Source: Sphaerolaimus hirsutus (taxonomy: Eukaryota > Nematoda > Chromadorea > Monhysterida > Sphaerolaimidae). From it: a stretch of 64,000 nt of DNA. Shown here piece by piece: positions 23,601 to 35,800 of this stretch. The translations under genes were made by a program, and so were the position numbers. The stretch is from assembly GCA_964036195.1 (NCBI GenBank), contig OZ038450.1, positions 27,034,794-27,098,793 of the forward strand. The letters are read 5' to 3'. How positions within the stretch are numbered: the first letter of the stretch is position 1; the number at the start of each line of letters is the position of its first letter. The notes beneath the pieces are model-generated. The model ran no database searches. It saw only the letters and a program-made list of their open reading frames with translations, and was not told where the DNA came from.

Positions 23601-26600
23601 CTCAATCAGAAAATGGCATGGTATATGATATATTACTTTTGTGCATTCAAAAGCATACACATGGTTAGGTGCAGTGTCCACTTTTTGTTGGCTTTAGCCA
23701 TTTTTTATCAGATATACTTCTTTTTGAGGGCCACTCGCCCAAAAGTTTATAAGTTATTGCAAATCAAGCAAATGCCAAATGTGGCAGTGAGCAATACAAT
23801 CTATAGTCAAGAAGAAGCCAAATACTAAGATTCAAAAGATTTTCAACCTGACATTTAGAACCTGAAAGTTATCACTTGACATTTATGACTTGAAATTACC
23901 CACTTGACAATAACTTGACATAAACCACTTGACATTTATGACTGAATGGCATCACTTGATATTTATGACTTGACATGAACTGCTTGCCATTTTTTCACCT
24001 GATAGTTTTCACTTGACATAAACAACTTGACAGGTATCACCTGAAAATTGTTACTTGACATATTACTTGACATTTGACATGACATTAAACTTGACATTTC
24101 ACTTGAAATTTATCACTTGATGTTAAACTTGACATTTGACATGACATTTATCACTTGACATTAAGCTTGACATTTCGCTTGACATTTGACTTGACATTTC
24201 ACTTGAAATTTATTACTTGACATTTCACTTGAAATTTATCACTTGGCATTTGACTTGACATTTCAATTGAAAGTTATCACTGTATATTCACCTTGACATT
24301 TATCACTTGACATTTGACTTGACTTGACTTTAGACTTGACATTTATAACTTGACATTTGACTTGATATTTGATCACTTGACATTAAACTTTACATTTGAC
24401 TTGACATTTCTAACTTGAAATTTGACTTGACATTTATCACTTGAAATTTGACTTGACATATGACTTGATATTTGACTTGACATTTATGAGTTGACATTAA
24501 ACTTGACATTTCACTTGAAATTTGTCACTTGACATTTGACTTGAAATGTGTCACTTGACACTTGACATGACATTTGACATTACATTTCACTTGAAATTTA
24601 TCACTTTACATTTGACTTGACATTTGACATGACATTTATCACTTGACATTAAACTTGACATTTCAATTGAAATTTATCAGTTGACATTTGACTTGAAAGT
24701 TATCACTTGAAATTTATCACTTGACAATTATCACTTGACATTTCACTTGAAATCTACCACTTGACATTTATCACTTGATATTTGACTTGATATTTTATCA
24801 CTTAATATTTTATCACTAGACATCTATCACTTGACATTTATCACTTGACATTTGACTTGACATTTATAACTTGACATTTGACTTGACATCAACCACTAGA
24901 CATTTATGACCTGATAGTAATCAGCATGCAAGGTCACATGCTCAGTATCACATGAAGCAGTAGTTCAGGCATGTTTGCGCATTTTACACAAAATAAGCAA
25001 ACTTGAATAACTTTTGTAAATCTGTACCAAAATTGCCAAAAATCAGCTCATTTGAAAGCTCTAGTCATGGCACACATCAACAAATTTTTTTTATTGCCCC
25101 ATTTGTATTCAAATTTTAAATTTATTGAGGTTTGAAAATTTCAAACAGATACCGTACCAAAGTGGGCGGAGCCTGTGAAAAAAAATCCCGTAAATAAGAA
25201 ATGGCATCATATTCTCTTTCAAATGAGCCATCAACCATGAAAATCGGTTGTGTTTCAAGGAAGTTATTGCAGTTTGAAGATTTTCGGGAGAACAAGAACA
25301 ACAACAACAACAACAACGACAAGAACACTACTTGAAAAAGAAAATGCGCAATAACTTCCTCCGAACTCAACCGTTGGATCTGAAAATTTGCATGGTGGTA
25401 CTTTTCGACACGGGCTTTTTAATGGTGCAGTCGGTTCTGCACTAGCGCATTGCGTTCCGAAGTTATTGCGATTTTCAATTTGCGATTTCCGCATTTTGGT
25501 GTGTCTGACCATATTATGGGTGGGTCGCTTGCGCCCTCCCTCGGCAGCGAGGGATGGCGCTGGCGCGCCCACCCGATTTCGTTAACACTTGAACATTCAT
25601 CACATACTTAATTCCCACTCGACCCTAGGGTTCAAACGGGATTGACTTTTCGGGATCGGGATCGGGATCGGGATTGGGGTTTCGGGATCGGGATCGGGAC
25701 TGGTAAATCCCGGAATTTCACGGGATCCGGGATCGGGATCGGGATCCCGTTTGAACCCTACTCGACCCGTCATATCTTTCCAAATATTTTTTTAAATATT
25801 GTTTTATTAACTTTTTTCAGATCCCGAACCCACTGTTCGATTTGGCGGGCATCACATGTGGTCATTTTTTGGTGCCATTTTGGACATTTTTCGGTGCCAC
25901 CCTAGTGGGAAAAGCCATCGTTAAAATGCATATTCAGGTGTGTTTTTAAAGACATTTTTTAAGGACGGTTAAAAAACACCGGCCATCCCGTTAACGTTTT
26001 AAAAACTGTCGTTTTTTCAGAAATTATTCGTCATTCTCGCGTTCAGTGAGCACCATATCGAAACGCTGATCGGTCTAATTGAGTGAGTTTTCATTTTGGT
26101 GTATTCCATTCTTTACGTCTGATGAGGTTCAATCAGAGTTGTGATTTTTATTTTTTTCGAAATGGGGATTTCAAAATCCCAAGATTTGTCTGGATCTGCA
26201 TCCCATTTAAACCCTATCCTCAATTGCATAAACTACACAGCCATTACAAGTGATAATTTTTAAATAAATTATATTTTGTGATGCAGGGAAATTCCATACA
26301 TCGGTGAGCAGCTGCAGGCGCCTTTTCTGGAGTTTATGGAGAAACAAAAATTGAAACTTCACGCACCAAATGCCCACAATGTTGTGAGTTGTATTTTGTT
26401 TCATTTTTTTGCGTTTTATGAGTGCCATTCGCAATCCGATCCCTTAACCCCAATCCCGATCCCGATCCCGAAATCTCAAAAAGTGAATCCCGATCCCGAT
26501 CCCGAAAAGTCAATCCCGTTTGAACCCTACGTGCAATACCTAAAAAATTATGTGCATTAATTGAAATTGATGAACATTGAACATTTCGTCTTAAATGTTG

Positions 26601-27002
26601 ATAAATCGCAAATAAAAATCGCCAGATCCACGCTTCCGCTGAGATAAAAATAATTTTCTCGTTTGTTTCCTATTAAAATCAAATATTCGAAAATCAAACA
26701 CCACCAAAGTCTATCCTTGAAAGATTTCTATCCGATCGAGCTATCCTTGAAAAATTTGGCAAATCAATTCAAAACTACACTTTTTTCCTTAAATTAGCAC
26801 GGTAAATCGATAAACCCCTGCCCCACCCAACTCAACCGCCTAACCCCCTTAGAAATCATCCCTCCTGGCCGACGCGTTCGCCCTGCTCGTGGCCGGCATG
26901 GTGCTCTACTTCGTTTTGTCCATCGTCAATTCATTGGCGCAGTCCTACCATAGGAGATTGTGGGAGGCGCAGAAAATGCAGGCTAAAAAGAAATTCAAGT
27001 GA
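17614..27002 (+). CDS. VMP1: VMP1, vacuole membrane protein 1 (complete, ten exons)
   Basis: Exons: 17614-17751, 18312-18550, 19953-20075, 20408-20566, 20979-21115, 22329-22498, 25821-25937, 26021-26082, 26287-26383, 26853-27002. All phases agree; the product is 463 residues, a little longer than vertebrate VMP1 because of a Ser/Gly-rich N-terminus. Diagnostic segments are [77 protein letters not shown] and AQSY near the C-terminus. VMP1 is a multi-pass ER protein with a VTT (DedA-like) domain. It acts as a lipid scramblase needed for autophagosome and lipoprotein formation. The largest intron (22499-25820) holds foldback, satellite and hAT-like repeats; none disrupts coding sequence. Confidence 0.96.
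18654..19852. repeat. Family B ends in VMP1 intron 2, with a family E element inside
   Basis: TAGGGTTCAAACGGGACC at 18654 and GGTCCCGTTTGAACCCTA ending 19852 are mirror images, but the flanks do not match, so this may be a rearranged or composite copy. A GGCGCC-rich fragment lies at about 18770-18880. Confidence 0.5.
19033..19475. mobile_element. hAT-like element, family E
   Basis: The ends CAAGGACGTAGCCAGG and CCTGGCTACGTCCCTG are flanked by exact 8-bp copies ACAATAGA (19025-19032, 19476-19483). It lies in VMP1 intron 2. Confidence 0.82.
21354..22074. mobile_element. hAT-like element, family B variant with ATATCG repeats
   Basis: Starts TAGGGTTCAAACGATA and ends TATCGTTTGAACCCTA. Flanks GTACACGA and GTACACGG match at 7 of 8. 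Subterminal arrays are built of ATATCGA/TCGATAT units, a self-complementary core, at 21370-21485 and 21890-22060. It lies in VMP1 intron 5. Confidence 0.78.
22152..22310. repeat. CCGTATTT-family MITE
   Basis: TACCGTATTTCATCGAAATAC to TTCGAGGAAATCCGGTA, 159 bp, in VMP1 intron 5 close to the exon at 22329. Confidence 0.6.
22615..25420. repeat. Composite repeat in VMP1 intron 6: foldback plus direct duplication
   Basis: A foldback spans 22615-23713 with arms of about 260 bp (ATCTGATAAAAAATGGC and its inverse at the outer ends). A roughly 500-bp segment inside it (about 22932-23456) is repeated directly at about 24916-25420, differing by a few bases and in the length of its CAA run (23326-23351 in the first copy). 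The ACTTGACATTT satellite lies between the two copies. Confidence 0.75.
23868..24912. repeat. ACTTGACATTT minisatellite
   Basis: About 1 kb made of degenerate units of 10-12 bp, mostly ACTTGACATTT and ACTTGAAATTT, all in the same orientation, with ATC and ATG spacers. No frame stays open, so it is non-coding. Confidence 0.85.
25626..25760. mobile_element. Short hAT-like element, family B with GGGATC hexamers
   Basis: The 135-bp copy starts TAGGGTTCAAACGGG and ends CCCGTTTGAACCCTA. It is flanked by exact 8-bp copies CTCGACCC (25618-25625, 25761-25768). Almost the whole interior is GGGATC repeats. It lies in VMP1 intron 6. A decayed relative with GATCCC repeats ends at about 26530 in intron 9. 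Confidence 0.88.
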
Positions 27003-27061
27003 TTACGGTAGTTTGGAGGGGTGCTTCTTTTGCGTGTTGCAGAATGTGGTGTGCAAAGTTG

Positions 27062-27215
27062 GCGGCCCACACACTAGTTGACACGTGTGTCAACTCGTCT
27101 GTCAACTCAGATTTCGGCTTCACGTAATATTTATTTTTCAACATTGCCGCATGTGCATTTGGAGATGCTCTGCCTCGACACTTGAAGCCGGAATCTGAGT
27201 CTACACACAGATTTG
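27062..27215. repeat. GTCAACTAGTGTGTGG-family hairpin MITE
   Basis: The left arm begins GGCCCACACACTAGTTGACA. Related, better preserved copies lie at 30466-30631, 39152-39313, 43724-43941 and 57256-57463, each with GTCAACTAGTGTGTG-type arms and a GATTTCGGCTTCACG inner block or, in 30466 and 39152, GAACGACGTTC-like centres. Confidence 0.55.
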
Positions 27216-27846
27216 ACCATTACGATTTTGCATACTGTGTTTTGCATGCGCAAATTGCTTTTGCATACATTAGTGGTGGTGTTTTTTATTTCGTGTGTGT
27301 GTCCACCAAATTAATCACTTGATTTGCAAGACTTTGTGTCAGTTTGAATGCCTATGATTACTAGTTTTTGGTCAAGGATATTTGATATGGTAAATTTTTC
27401 TTTCGCTTTAGTCAGGGTGTTTTTGTGGGTGTGTATTTTTTGCTGAAAATGGACTATAAAAAGAGTAACAAATTTTTCAATTTTGTGTGACATTCCCCAC
27501 ATGCTTGAGGAAATATCACCGCGTATGTCAGTATCTCTGAAAATGCTAATTTCCCTTCTGTTCAAAATGTCTACCTGCATTGAATTATTTTTTATTCGGC
27601 AGTCTACTTGTGTCATTGAAATCTGATTGCTTCAATTGATTTACGCATGCAAATCGAAAATCCGTTAATTATCGGGAATTTTTCGTTCCATGCTTCAATC
27701 AATTAATCCTGTGTAAATGAGTGAGTACATATACTATTAGGTAACCGTTTTTAAGAGTTCCGAGTCATGAATATAATTCGATTTGTATTTACATCTAAAA
27801 TGTGAATATTCGCACTGGGTAGAAATTCGTTTTGAATTAATTCGCT

Positions 27847-28015
27847 TAGTGATGTAAAAGCGCCAGCGCCATTTTTCTGTGGCGCTCTTGGCGTTTGGAA
27901 CCATGGTGTAGAGTGCGCTAGTGATAAAGAAAAAAGTTAATTTTTGGTGCCGTTTTTCTTTCGCGACATTGGCGTTTTACCTCAAAAACTACTCTTGGCG
28001 CCTTTTACATCACTA
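27847..28015. mobile_element. hAT-like family D short copy
   Basis: TAGTGATGTAAAAGCGCC to GGCGCCTTTTACATCACTA, 169 bp. The inverted ends are clear but the flanking octamers differ, so the insertion is old or rearranged. Confidence 0.6.
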
Positions 28016-28047
28016 ATATGGTTTTTCTGCAGTGTCATTCTGAGTTG

Positions 28048-28288
28048 TATTGTGCCTACACACACTAGTTTTCACCGTGACTTCGTGGGAAAACTGAAAT
28101 TTTTTCAAATGCAAATTAATGAACACGGTTGAATGATTTTATTAAATTTTAATTGGAATTTCAATTAATGAAAGTTAAAATTTGAAAACTAAATCACATG
28201 TAGCATACAAAAAGAGTAGGCTGAATGCCGCCATGTGGCCATTTTAGTTTTCACATCAGTCACGGTGAAAACTAGTGTGTGTAGGGCC
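28048..28288. repeat. CACTAGTTTTCACCGTG hairpin MITE (one of four copies)
   Basis: Arms CCTACACACACTAGTTTTC and its inverse. Other copies lie at about 34596-34832, 44206-44444 and 59679-59926. All share an inner CATTCAACCGTG block and are 230-250 bp long. No open frame. Flanks end in ATT/AAT but no certain target duplication was found. Confidence 0.7.
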
Positions 28289-28825
28289 ATTCTGAAATTT
28301 ACCGATTATCATACCCTCGCTGTGATAAACGTTTTGTGTCGCTTTTCTCTTATGGCTCATGCTTTTTGCTGATTGCAATTTGAACTGGCAAAAACTTGAT
28401 GTCACGTGATTTTTTTCAGGAGTGGTTTTTATACTCAAACCGCCTAGGATAATTTTTTTGGCTCGACACTTTCGGGTGGAACGTAAAATTTGAACATAAA
28501 TTTTACCCCACTGCATTTCATCGCAGGGGTCCTGAGAAACATAGTTTCAGCGAATACTGCCCCTTAAACGACCAAAAAATTGTAAAAGAGAAAGCTTATT
28601 TGTGCCCCCCTCCCTGACACCCTTCGCAATTATTGCTCAGCTATCTATCCTTGTATGCGCCCCCCCCCCCCCAAATGTTCATTTCATGTGAACATTGAGT
28701 GGGTATCCAATAGAAATTTATAATCTACCATGTTCTATAATTTTGTAAGCAATGTACCGTATTCCATCTGAATAATTAGCCAGGAATAGAATTTCTAAAA
28801 TGTGGAAAACCTCGTTTCCTTCTGT

Positions 28826-30036
28826 TACCGTATTTTCCTCGAAATACCCCCCGGGGGGTGATTGTTTCATAGTGGTCCCGAGAGAGGGGGGAGTTAAACG
28901 AGGGGGGGGGTCATTATTTCGCCATAAATTTTTTCAAATCCTAGTACAAAATCGTCGTTTGTGATGTGCGCTGGGGTAGAAAAATGCATCAATAACTGAC
29001 ATGTATAGATTCCTGTAGACTAATAGTAGTACGTAGATGGTATAAACACTGTTCTAACGTGATTCCGACATTGTTTTAACGTGTGTTCTGCACTACGCAG
29101 CAGAGTTGTACAAATACTGGTATTTTTGGAAAACGTAAACGTAAACGTAAATACCTTTTTCAAATCAAAAGTATAAATACTAAAACGTAAGGTATTTTTA
29201 AAATACCGGGGAAAGCGTAAAATAAAACGTAAACGTAAAAATTATATTAAGTGCTTCCGCTATCAGAGAATACAAAAAACACAATGTTTTTTTACAACAT
29301 TATGGATGTTCATATGATCTCCATCGACATTTTCTGCTTACCTGTATTTCATATATATATTTAGAATGATGGGATCGGGATATTGAATTGGGATTGGAGT
29401 TGACATTTTGCGTCATTGTCAACTAGCGGGTGTAGGGCCTTAAGGTGCTAATTCCGTAACAGAGAACTAAAAAAAATTTATGAGTGAGAAGTAATGGCAG
29501 GTTGAAAGGCAAGTAAAAATTGAAAGAAAAGTAAATTTGTAAGTGAAATGACAAGTTAAAAGACAAATGGCCAGTCATGAGAAAACACTCAAAATGACTT
29601 TTTATTTGCATTTCAGTTCTCCCTCACAAAAATAATTTCCTTCAACTTTTTACTTTTCACTTACAAATTGGTGTTTGAGTTCTCCAATTGCGGAATTAGA
29701 AGTCCTCAACATTAGAACATGTTGAACTACCTAATCATAATACACTACATTTGTCAAACAATACATTTCCGTGTAGCATATTTTTACGTTTTCACTGGTA
29801 CCCGGGTAATTGTGCCAGGAAAACGTAACAAAGCGTAACGGTATTTTTGGAAAGCGTAAACGTAAACGTAAGTATAAATACCCGAATAACCGGGTATTTC
29901 GGGTAAACGTAAATACGTTTTCGCAACTCTGCTACGCAGAACACAAACTGCAGTATTTGTCATGTACGTTCTCTTTACACTCAATCTGGGGGGTATTTCG
30001 AGGGTGGGGGGGGGGGTATTTCGAGGAAATACGGTA
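28826..30036. mobile_element. CCGTATTT-family element interrupted by a hAT-like insertion
   Basis: Starts TACCGTATTTTCCTCG and ends GAGGAAATACGGTA. Its inner segment (AACGTGTGTTCTGCACTACG onward) is shared with uninterrupted copies at 36872-37264 and 53042-55248. The family A insertion occupies 29101-29931. Confidence 0.75.
29101..29931. mobile_element. hAT-like element, family A, inside a MITE
   Basis: Starts CAGAGTTGTACAAATAC and ends TTCGCAACTCTG, flanked by exact 8-bp copies CTACGCAG (29093-29100, 29932-29939). Subterminal GTAAAC/GTTTAC hexamer runs occur on both sides. The copy at about 37137 shows the empty site, with one CTACGCAG. The interior also holds a TAATTCCG-type hairpin (29445-29705). 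Confidence 0.9.
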
Positions 30037-31120
30037 AACAAAACCTTGATAAAATCTGGTTCTCGTTGTGTCGGACTGCCCTAAGAAGTCTGTCGGGCCA
30101 TAAATTCAATTTTACATGGATGGAAATTTCGCCTTTGGATTCGTTTTTCATTGCTTTCTGCTTTGCATTTTCATTTGAACTTCTGTTGATGACGTCATTC
30201 AATGTTTAATTTGATATTGTTAGATGTTGTATTTGGGTATTTCTTTGAGTTAAAAATGTATCTGTATGTAAAAAGTTTTACTGTGAAAAACGATTTACAT
30301 ATTGATTGTGATTTTTTCATTGTTAACAAATTGTCTTTTTTCGGGACTGCGTACAGTATTTGATGCATTCGATGAGTATCTAGTCAGTGCAAACACGGAA
30401 TTTCGTGTTTCAGTGATTTTTCATTACTTACGTATAAACGTTTGCTGCTGAATAAATGGTACATTAGCCCCACACGCGCTAGTTGACATCGACACCAAAT
30501 GTCAACTGGTGCCGATCCCGATTCAAAGCTTGCTGACGAGTGTACGAACGACGTTCAAACGCTATCTTTGAATTAGGAACGGAACCAGTTGACATTTGGT
30601 GTCGATGTCAACTAGTGTGTGTGGGACCATTATGCAAAGCTTAACGTTTTTCACATTTAAATATGTAGTTTAAAAAAATTTTAAGGCTCGAATTGAATAA
30701 CACGAGTAAAAATGCTTTGCCGATACTTGTGGAATGCACCTGATCAACTATTTTAGCAATATGTATACACACTAGTTGACCGTTGGCAAACTGAAGCTAA
30801 CCGTCAACTGAAGAATCAGTTTTAAATGTGTTTTAGTTGACGGGAGCACATCCTTTAGCCTACTAGTTGACGGGGGCGATTATGTCCTGCTGACTCCAGG
30901 CAACCTAAACCGAAACAGATGTTTCAGTTGACAAATGGTCAACTACTGCGCGTAGTCGGCTATATGTTTATTTATTCGCGTTACACATGTGAAATTATGT
31001 TAAAAACCACTGTATGTATATTGTGTGTTTGTGTTTTCTGGAGTTGTTGTTACCGCTCAAATGAACGCACCTTCAAGATTCGTTTATCACAAGTTTATGA
31101 GTGGGTACACAAGCTGGACA

Positions 31121-31243
31121 GGGGCCAATTCCTCACGTTGACAAGAGCAAAATCACTTGGCAAGAGTAAAGTGAAGTCGCCTTGTTGTTGTCACTCGACT
31201 TTCTACTTGTCAACTTGCGGAATTGACCCCAAATTGATTTGCA
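31121..31243. repeat. GGGGCCAATTCC-family hairpin MITE
   Basis: Arms AGGGGCCAATTCCTC and TTGCGGAATTGACCCC, with CAAGTTGACAAG-like inner sequence. Same family as the intron at 34066-34416 and the copy at about 48449-49027. Confidence 0.55.
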
Positions 31244-31927
31244 TGTGCGAATGGGGGGAAATCTGGGAAATGCCTGTATAAACATTAAAATAGTAAATGG
31301 TGTTGCTCATGTCATAACTAGGATTGGCAAAATCTTTTAAAAAAATGGAAAATTGAAGAATAAAATGAAACATGAATAAAATTAAATACAATTTTTGTAC
31401 AATTTTACTACAATATTAGTAAAAAGAATTTTACAAAAACCAATGCTGGTCACGAACTGAAATAAAAATAAAATGGAAAATTGAAGAATAAAATAAAAAT
31501 AAAACGGAACATTGAAGAATAAAATAAAAATAAAATACAATTTTACTACAATTTTAGTAAAAACCAAATTTTAGTACAAACTAAAACCAACCCTGGTCAT
31601 GACATGACTCCTTGTTACCTATGCCGTTGACCAATCAGCTTGTAGAAAACACTAAAAAGGCGGAGCGTGTATTTCCCATGTATCCCATTTCCACGTGTAA
31701 GTGAATTTGTACAGGTCATTAGCGGACCCACAAAAAACATCCTTCACTGTGGATGCAACGAAACTGCCTATTTTTCACACTTTAGCCGACAAGGATAACC
31801 GATACATTTTTATGCCTCATGCTTTTTCTGTCAATAACTTTTGCCGATCTCCACTTTTTGTCATTTACTTCGAAATAGACGTTTCGGCGTCACACTGAGC
31901 AAAACAGGTGTCAATGTAACTATACAT

Positions 31928-32431
31928 CAGAGTTGGAAAAACGTATTTACGTTTACCCGAAATACCCGGTTATTTGGGTATTTATATTTACGTTTACGTT
32001 TACGTTTTCCAAAAATACCATTACGTTTTGTTACGTTTTCCTGGCACAATTACCCGGGTACCAGAGAAAACGTAAAAATCGTATGGAAAATGCACAAAAA
32101 CAGTGCATTTTTGAACTTTTTATCTGATATAATACGTACAATTTATGTTTTTGGCCAATTATCTTCTCAATTGTTTGATAAATAACATAGGTAAGCAAGA
32201 ATGTAATCGTATTAGCAGAGAAATGGTTGAAATAGGAAAAACAAGAGTGTTTTTCAATGCACTTGATCATGGGTGGGGCACTTCAAAGAAATTTTTACGT
32301 TTACGTTTTTTTTCGTTTACCCGGGTATTTTAGAAGTATTTTACGTTTTCAGTATTAATACTCACAATTTAGAAAAGGTATTTACGTTTACGTTTACGTT
32401 TTCCAAAAATACCAGTATTTGTACAACTCTG
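31928..32431. mobile_element. hAT-like element, family A, 504 bp
   Basis: Starts CAGAGTTGGAAAAACG and ends TTGTACAACTCTG, flanked by exact 8-bp copies CTATACAT (31920-31927, 32432-32439). TTTACG hexamer runs lie near both ends. About 27.0-31.9 kb around it holds no gene I can see. Confidence 0.9.
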
Positions 32432-32809
32432 CTATACATGCAACAAAACGACCGGAACCAATCTAAAAATCAATGTACTTTTGCGACACGCGTTTGTAAC
32501 CGCTTTTATAAATTCCCCTGATTCTGTAACCTGTCGGTATCACCCATGGAGCAATCCCGCACCCTGTAAAGTCAAGTGATGCCATGCAAATAACCGTGCA
32601 GATTTGTCAAAAGTCATGCAAAATGTCAACAGTTCAGTAGTAAAATCTATTCTTTTTTGTTTTTGATTGACACTGCATGACTTTTGACGATTAAAATGAC
32701 ATTTTACACGGTGCGTGAACTTATGATCTCGCTATTCACTTACGACCTTGCAAAGTTCATTCTACACACGCATGGGCACATGCACAACCCCCCCCCCCCA
32801 GCCGCCATC

Positions 32810-35800
32810 ATGCTTCGACGCTGTTATCTCGCCGCCATGAGCAGTCACTGCCGGTCACTACAAACCAGCTCATGCAATATGCTGCCGCGCGGCCGTCCGC
32901 CCCAGAATGTCAAGCCGCCGCCGCCGCCGCGGCGACAAGCGACTGCACAAGAACGTGTTGAGAAGGGAGATCAAAGGGACAAGTCGCCTGTTTTTGATTT
33001 GGATGCCAAGGAGGAAAAGAGCGGTGGGGAGGTCAGTGAAGGAGGGTTTGATTTTTTTGCGGCGAGTATCATGGCCCTGTTCTAGGTTTATTGGCGATAG
33101 CGTTGACAATTCTCACAGTGAACACTAAAACGCCGACAGTAAGCTGACAAACGCTTGTTTTCGACGTCTGCGTACGTTTCAGACGACAATTTAGTACTGG
33201 GATTTCAAAAAAATTCTGGCGAAATAAGAACCCCCCTCGTTAAACCCGCTCATAATTTCCACTCTGAAAAATAAACCCCCCGGGGGGTAATTCGAGCACA
33301 TACGGTACATGAACCCCCGCCGTGGCCCAAATCTATAATATCCCTGGCACACTTCTATGACTGTAATAAACGATTTTTTTTCTGTGTTTTACAGTCGAAA
33401 CAAGATGGAAAACATCAGGAAAAGGTGCACATTCACCCGTCGAATCCCCTTTCGCGCATGGGTTTGTACAGATTTTTCACAAATGGGTCTTGTCGGCAGT
33501 TTGAAAAAAGAAGGACTTTTATTGAGAATGTTCTGAATGTCCCACAATTTGAGGTTGGTTCAATGTGTGGATGAATATTTGTACTTTTTGTGTTTTTAAC
33601 CATGTTTTTTGAGCGTGGATTGATTTTTACTTAATCGGATCAGAGTGAGAATACATTTTTCATCCCGATCGGTTATATGTATTGATGGCGTGTTTATTTA
33701 TGTGAATAGCCGATAATTTTTACAAAATATTCAAAATCGGGATATTTTTATTTCAATTGTAATCGTATCCCAATCCCGTATCGATACGACTCGATCTCGA
33801 TACATTGGTGTCGATGTGCGATTTTTTCAAAATTCTAGATATCAACATTTAATGCAAAAATGGCTACTATTTTATTAATCGTTTGCGACAACTGCTCTGA
33901 TCCGAGCACGGATAACGCTCAAAAACGGGTAGTTTCCCCCCCCCCCCCCCCAAAAAAAGTCACCAAATGCAGCTAAAGCGCCAAAAAGCGGGCAAATCGG
34001 GCATGGGCATGATCCAGCCGTCGGACATTGCCCGCTTGCCCGACTCCGACAAGGGCTTCTTCCTGGTGCCAATTCCTCAAGTTGACAATTGACAAGAGCA
34101 AGTTGTAAGTGGTGAATCGACTTACAAGTGGTTTAGTGAAGTGACAAGTAAAGTGTCGCCACTTACTTCAGTTTACTTGTCAGTAGGTACTTGTCATTCC
34201 GGTACCCTGTAAAGTCATGCAAAATGTCAATCAAAACAAAATTTACAAGATTTTAATACTGAACGTTTATCATGACATTTGACTTTTTACATAAGATTTG
34301 ACACTCGACTTAACACTTTACATGGAGCAGGACTGCCGCCTGGCTTTTCACTTTCAACTTCTATCACCACTTACCACTTTTCTCATCACTTTTCCACTTT
34401 TGGAATTGGCCCCTAGTTCGAAAAAACGTGGATTTTACCCGCTCATCTGCGCGACCCCTTCAGGGGCTGGGCGTCAACTTTCAGCATATATCAAACGGGA
34501 ATGGAGAAAACTAGACTGCTTTTCGGCGATGTTATTGCTGCGGCGCCGATAGTTTTCGAGGCTGTGACAAATTGTATTCGAGATGAAAGGTGAGATTGGC
34601 CCTACACACACTAGTTTTCACCGTGACTTCTGTGAAAACTGAAATGGCGACATTCCGCCTACCTACTCTTATTGTATGATTTATGTGTTTTGGTTTTCAA
34701 ATTTTTAATTAACACTTTCATTAATTTAAATTCACATTAAAATTAAATAAAATCATTCAACCGTGTTGATTTATCTGCATTTGAAAAAATTCAGTTTTCC
34801 CACGAAGTCACGGTGAAAACTAGTCTGTGTAGGCACATTTTTGCGTGATTATGTCTATACTTGGCCGACCAGAAAGTGTCCACAAAATCGTACCGTAATT
34901 TTTTCAATAAAATCGTGATAAATTTCGTAAAGAATTATCGCAATAGTAAAACCAAATATTATTGTGACAAACTGTATTTCCTGATTAGTGTGATGTCCGC
35001 TGAGTATACACAATATTGAAGATAGTGGTTTTGTGACTAAAGTTGCCGTGAAATTTCTGGGCAGCATTTCCGCGGTGCCAGCACCGTTTCCCCATTCTCC
35101 TTTAGTTCGACACGACAACACTATCACCAAACACCAAACGTTTAAACGACCAACGTTTAAACCAACCGACAGCAATCGTTTATAAAAACTGCATTCCAAT
35201 TTCCGTTGATGAACTGAAAACACTTTCTAATTTTTTTACCTGATTAACGAACATCCCGGCACGGGTGTCTTTTTGTATTTACCGCAAATCCTCGAATAAC
35301 TCCCCCTTGAATAACTCCCCCCTCTTGAATAACGCCCCCCTCTGTATGTAAACGATACAATACAAAAACACAATAGAATATTAGCATAGAGCAGCGACAG
35401 CAGATACATTATGTGTATGTAGTGTATATTTACACATCTTTTTATCATCATTGGACGGTTAAATACCTGAATTACATGAGTTTACAGACCACACCCATAC
35501 AATGAATTAAGTCAAAGTTTTATGAGGAAACAAAAACTCCCCCCTCGAATAACTCCCCCCTCAAAAACGTCTGAGGAAAAAATAACTCCCCTGGGGTCTT
35601 ATTCGAGGATTTAGGGTACTTTCTTTTGTCTGTTTCCGTTTTCTGCGGGAAAAATTTCCGTTCCGTTTTTCCGGAAGCTGAAAATTTCCGCCCTTTTGTT
35701 TTTCGACAGCTTGAATTTTTCCGTTTTCCGTAAGACACCCCGATACCAATCCGGTGTATGAATAAGAGCCACGAAAGAAGGCGCCACGGCCTTAAAAAAA

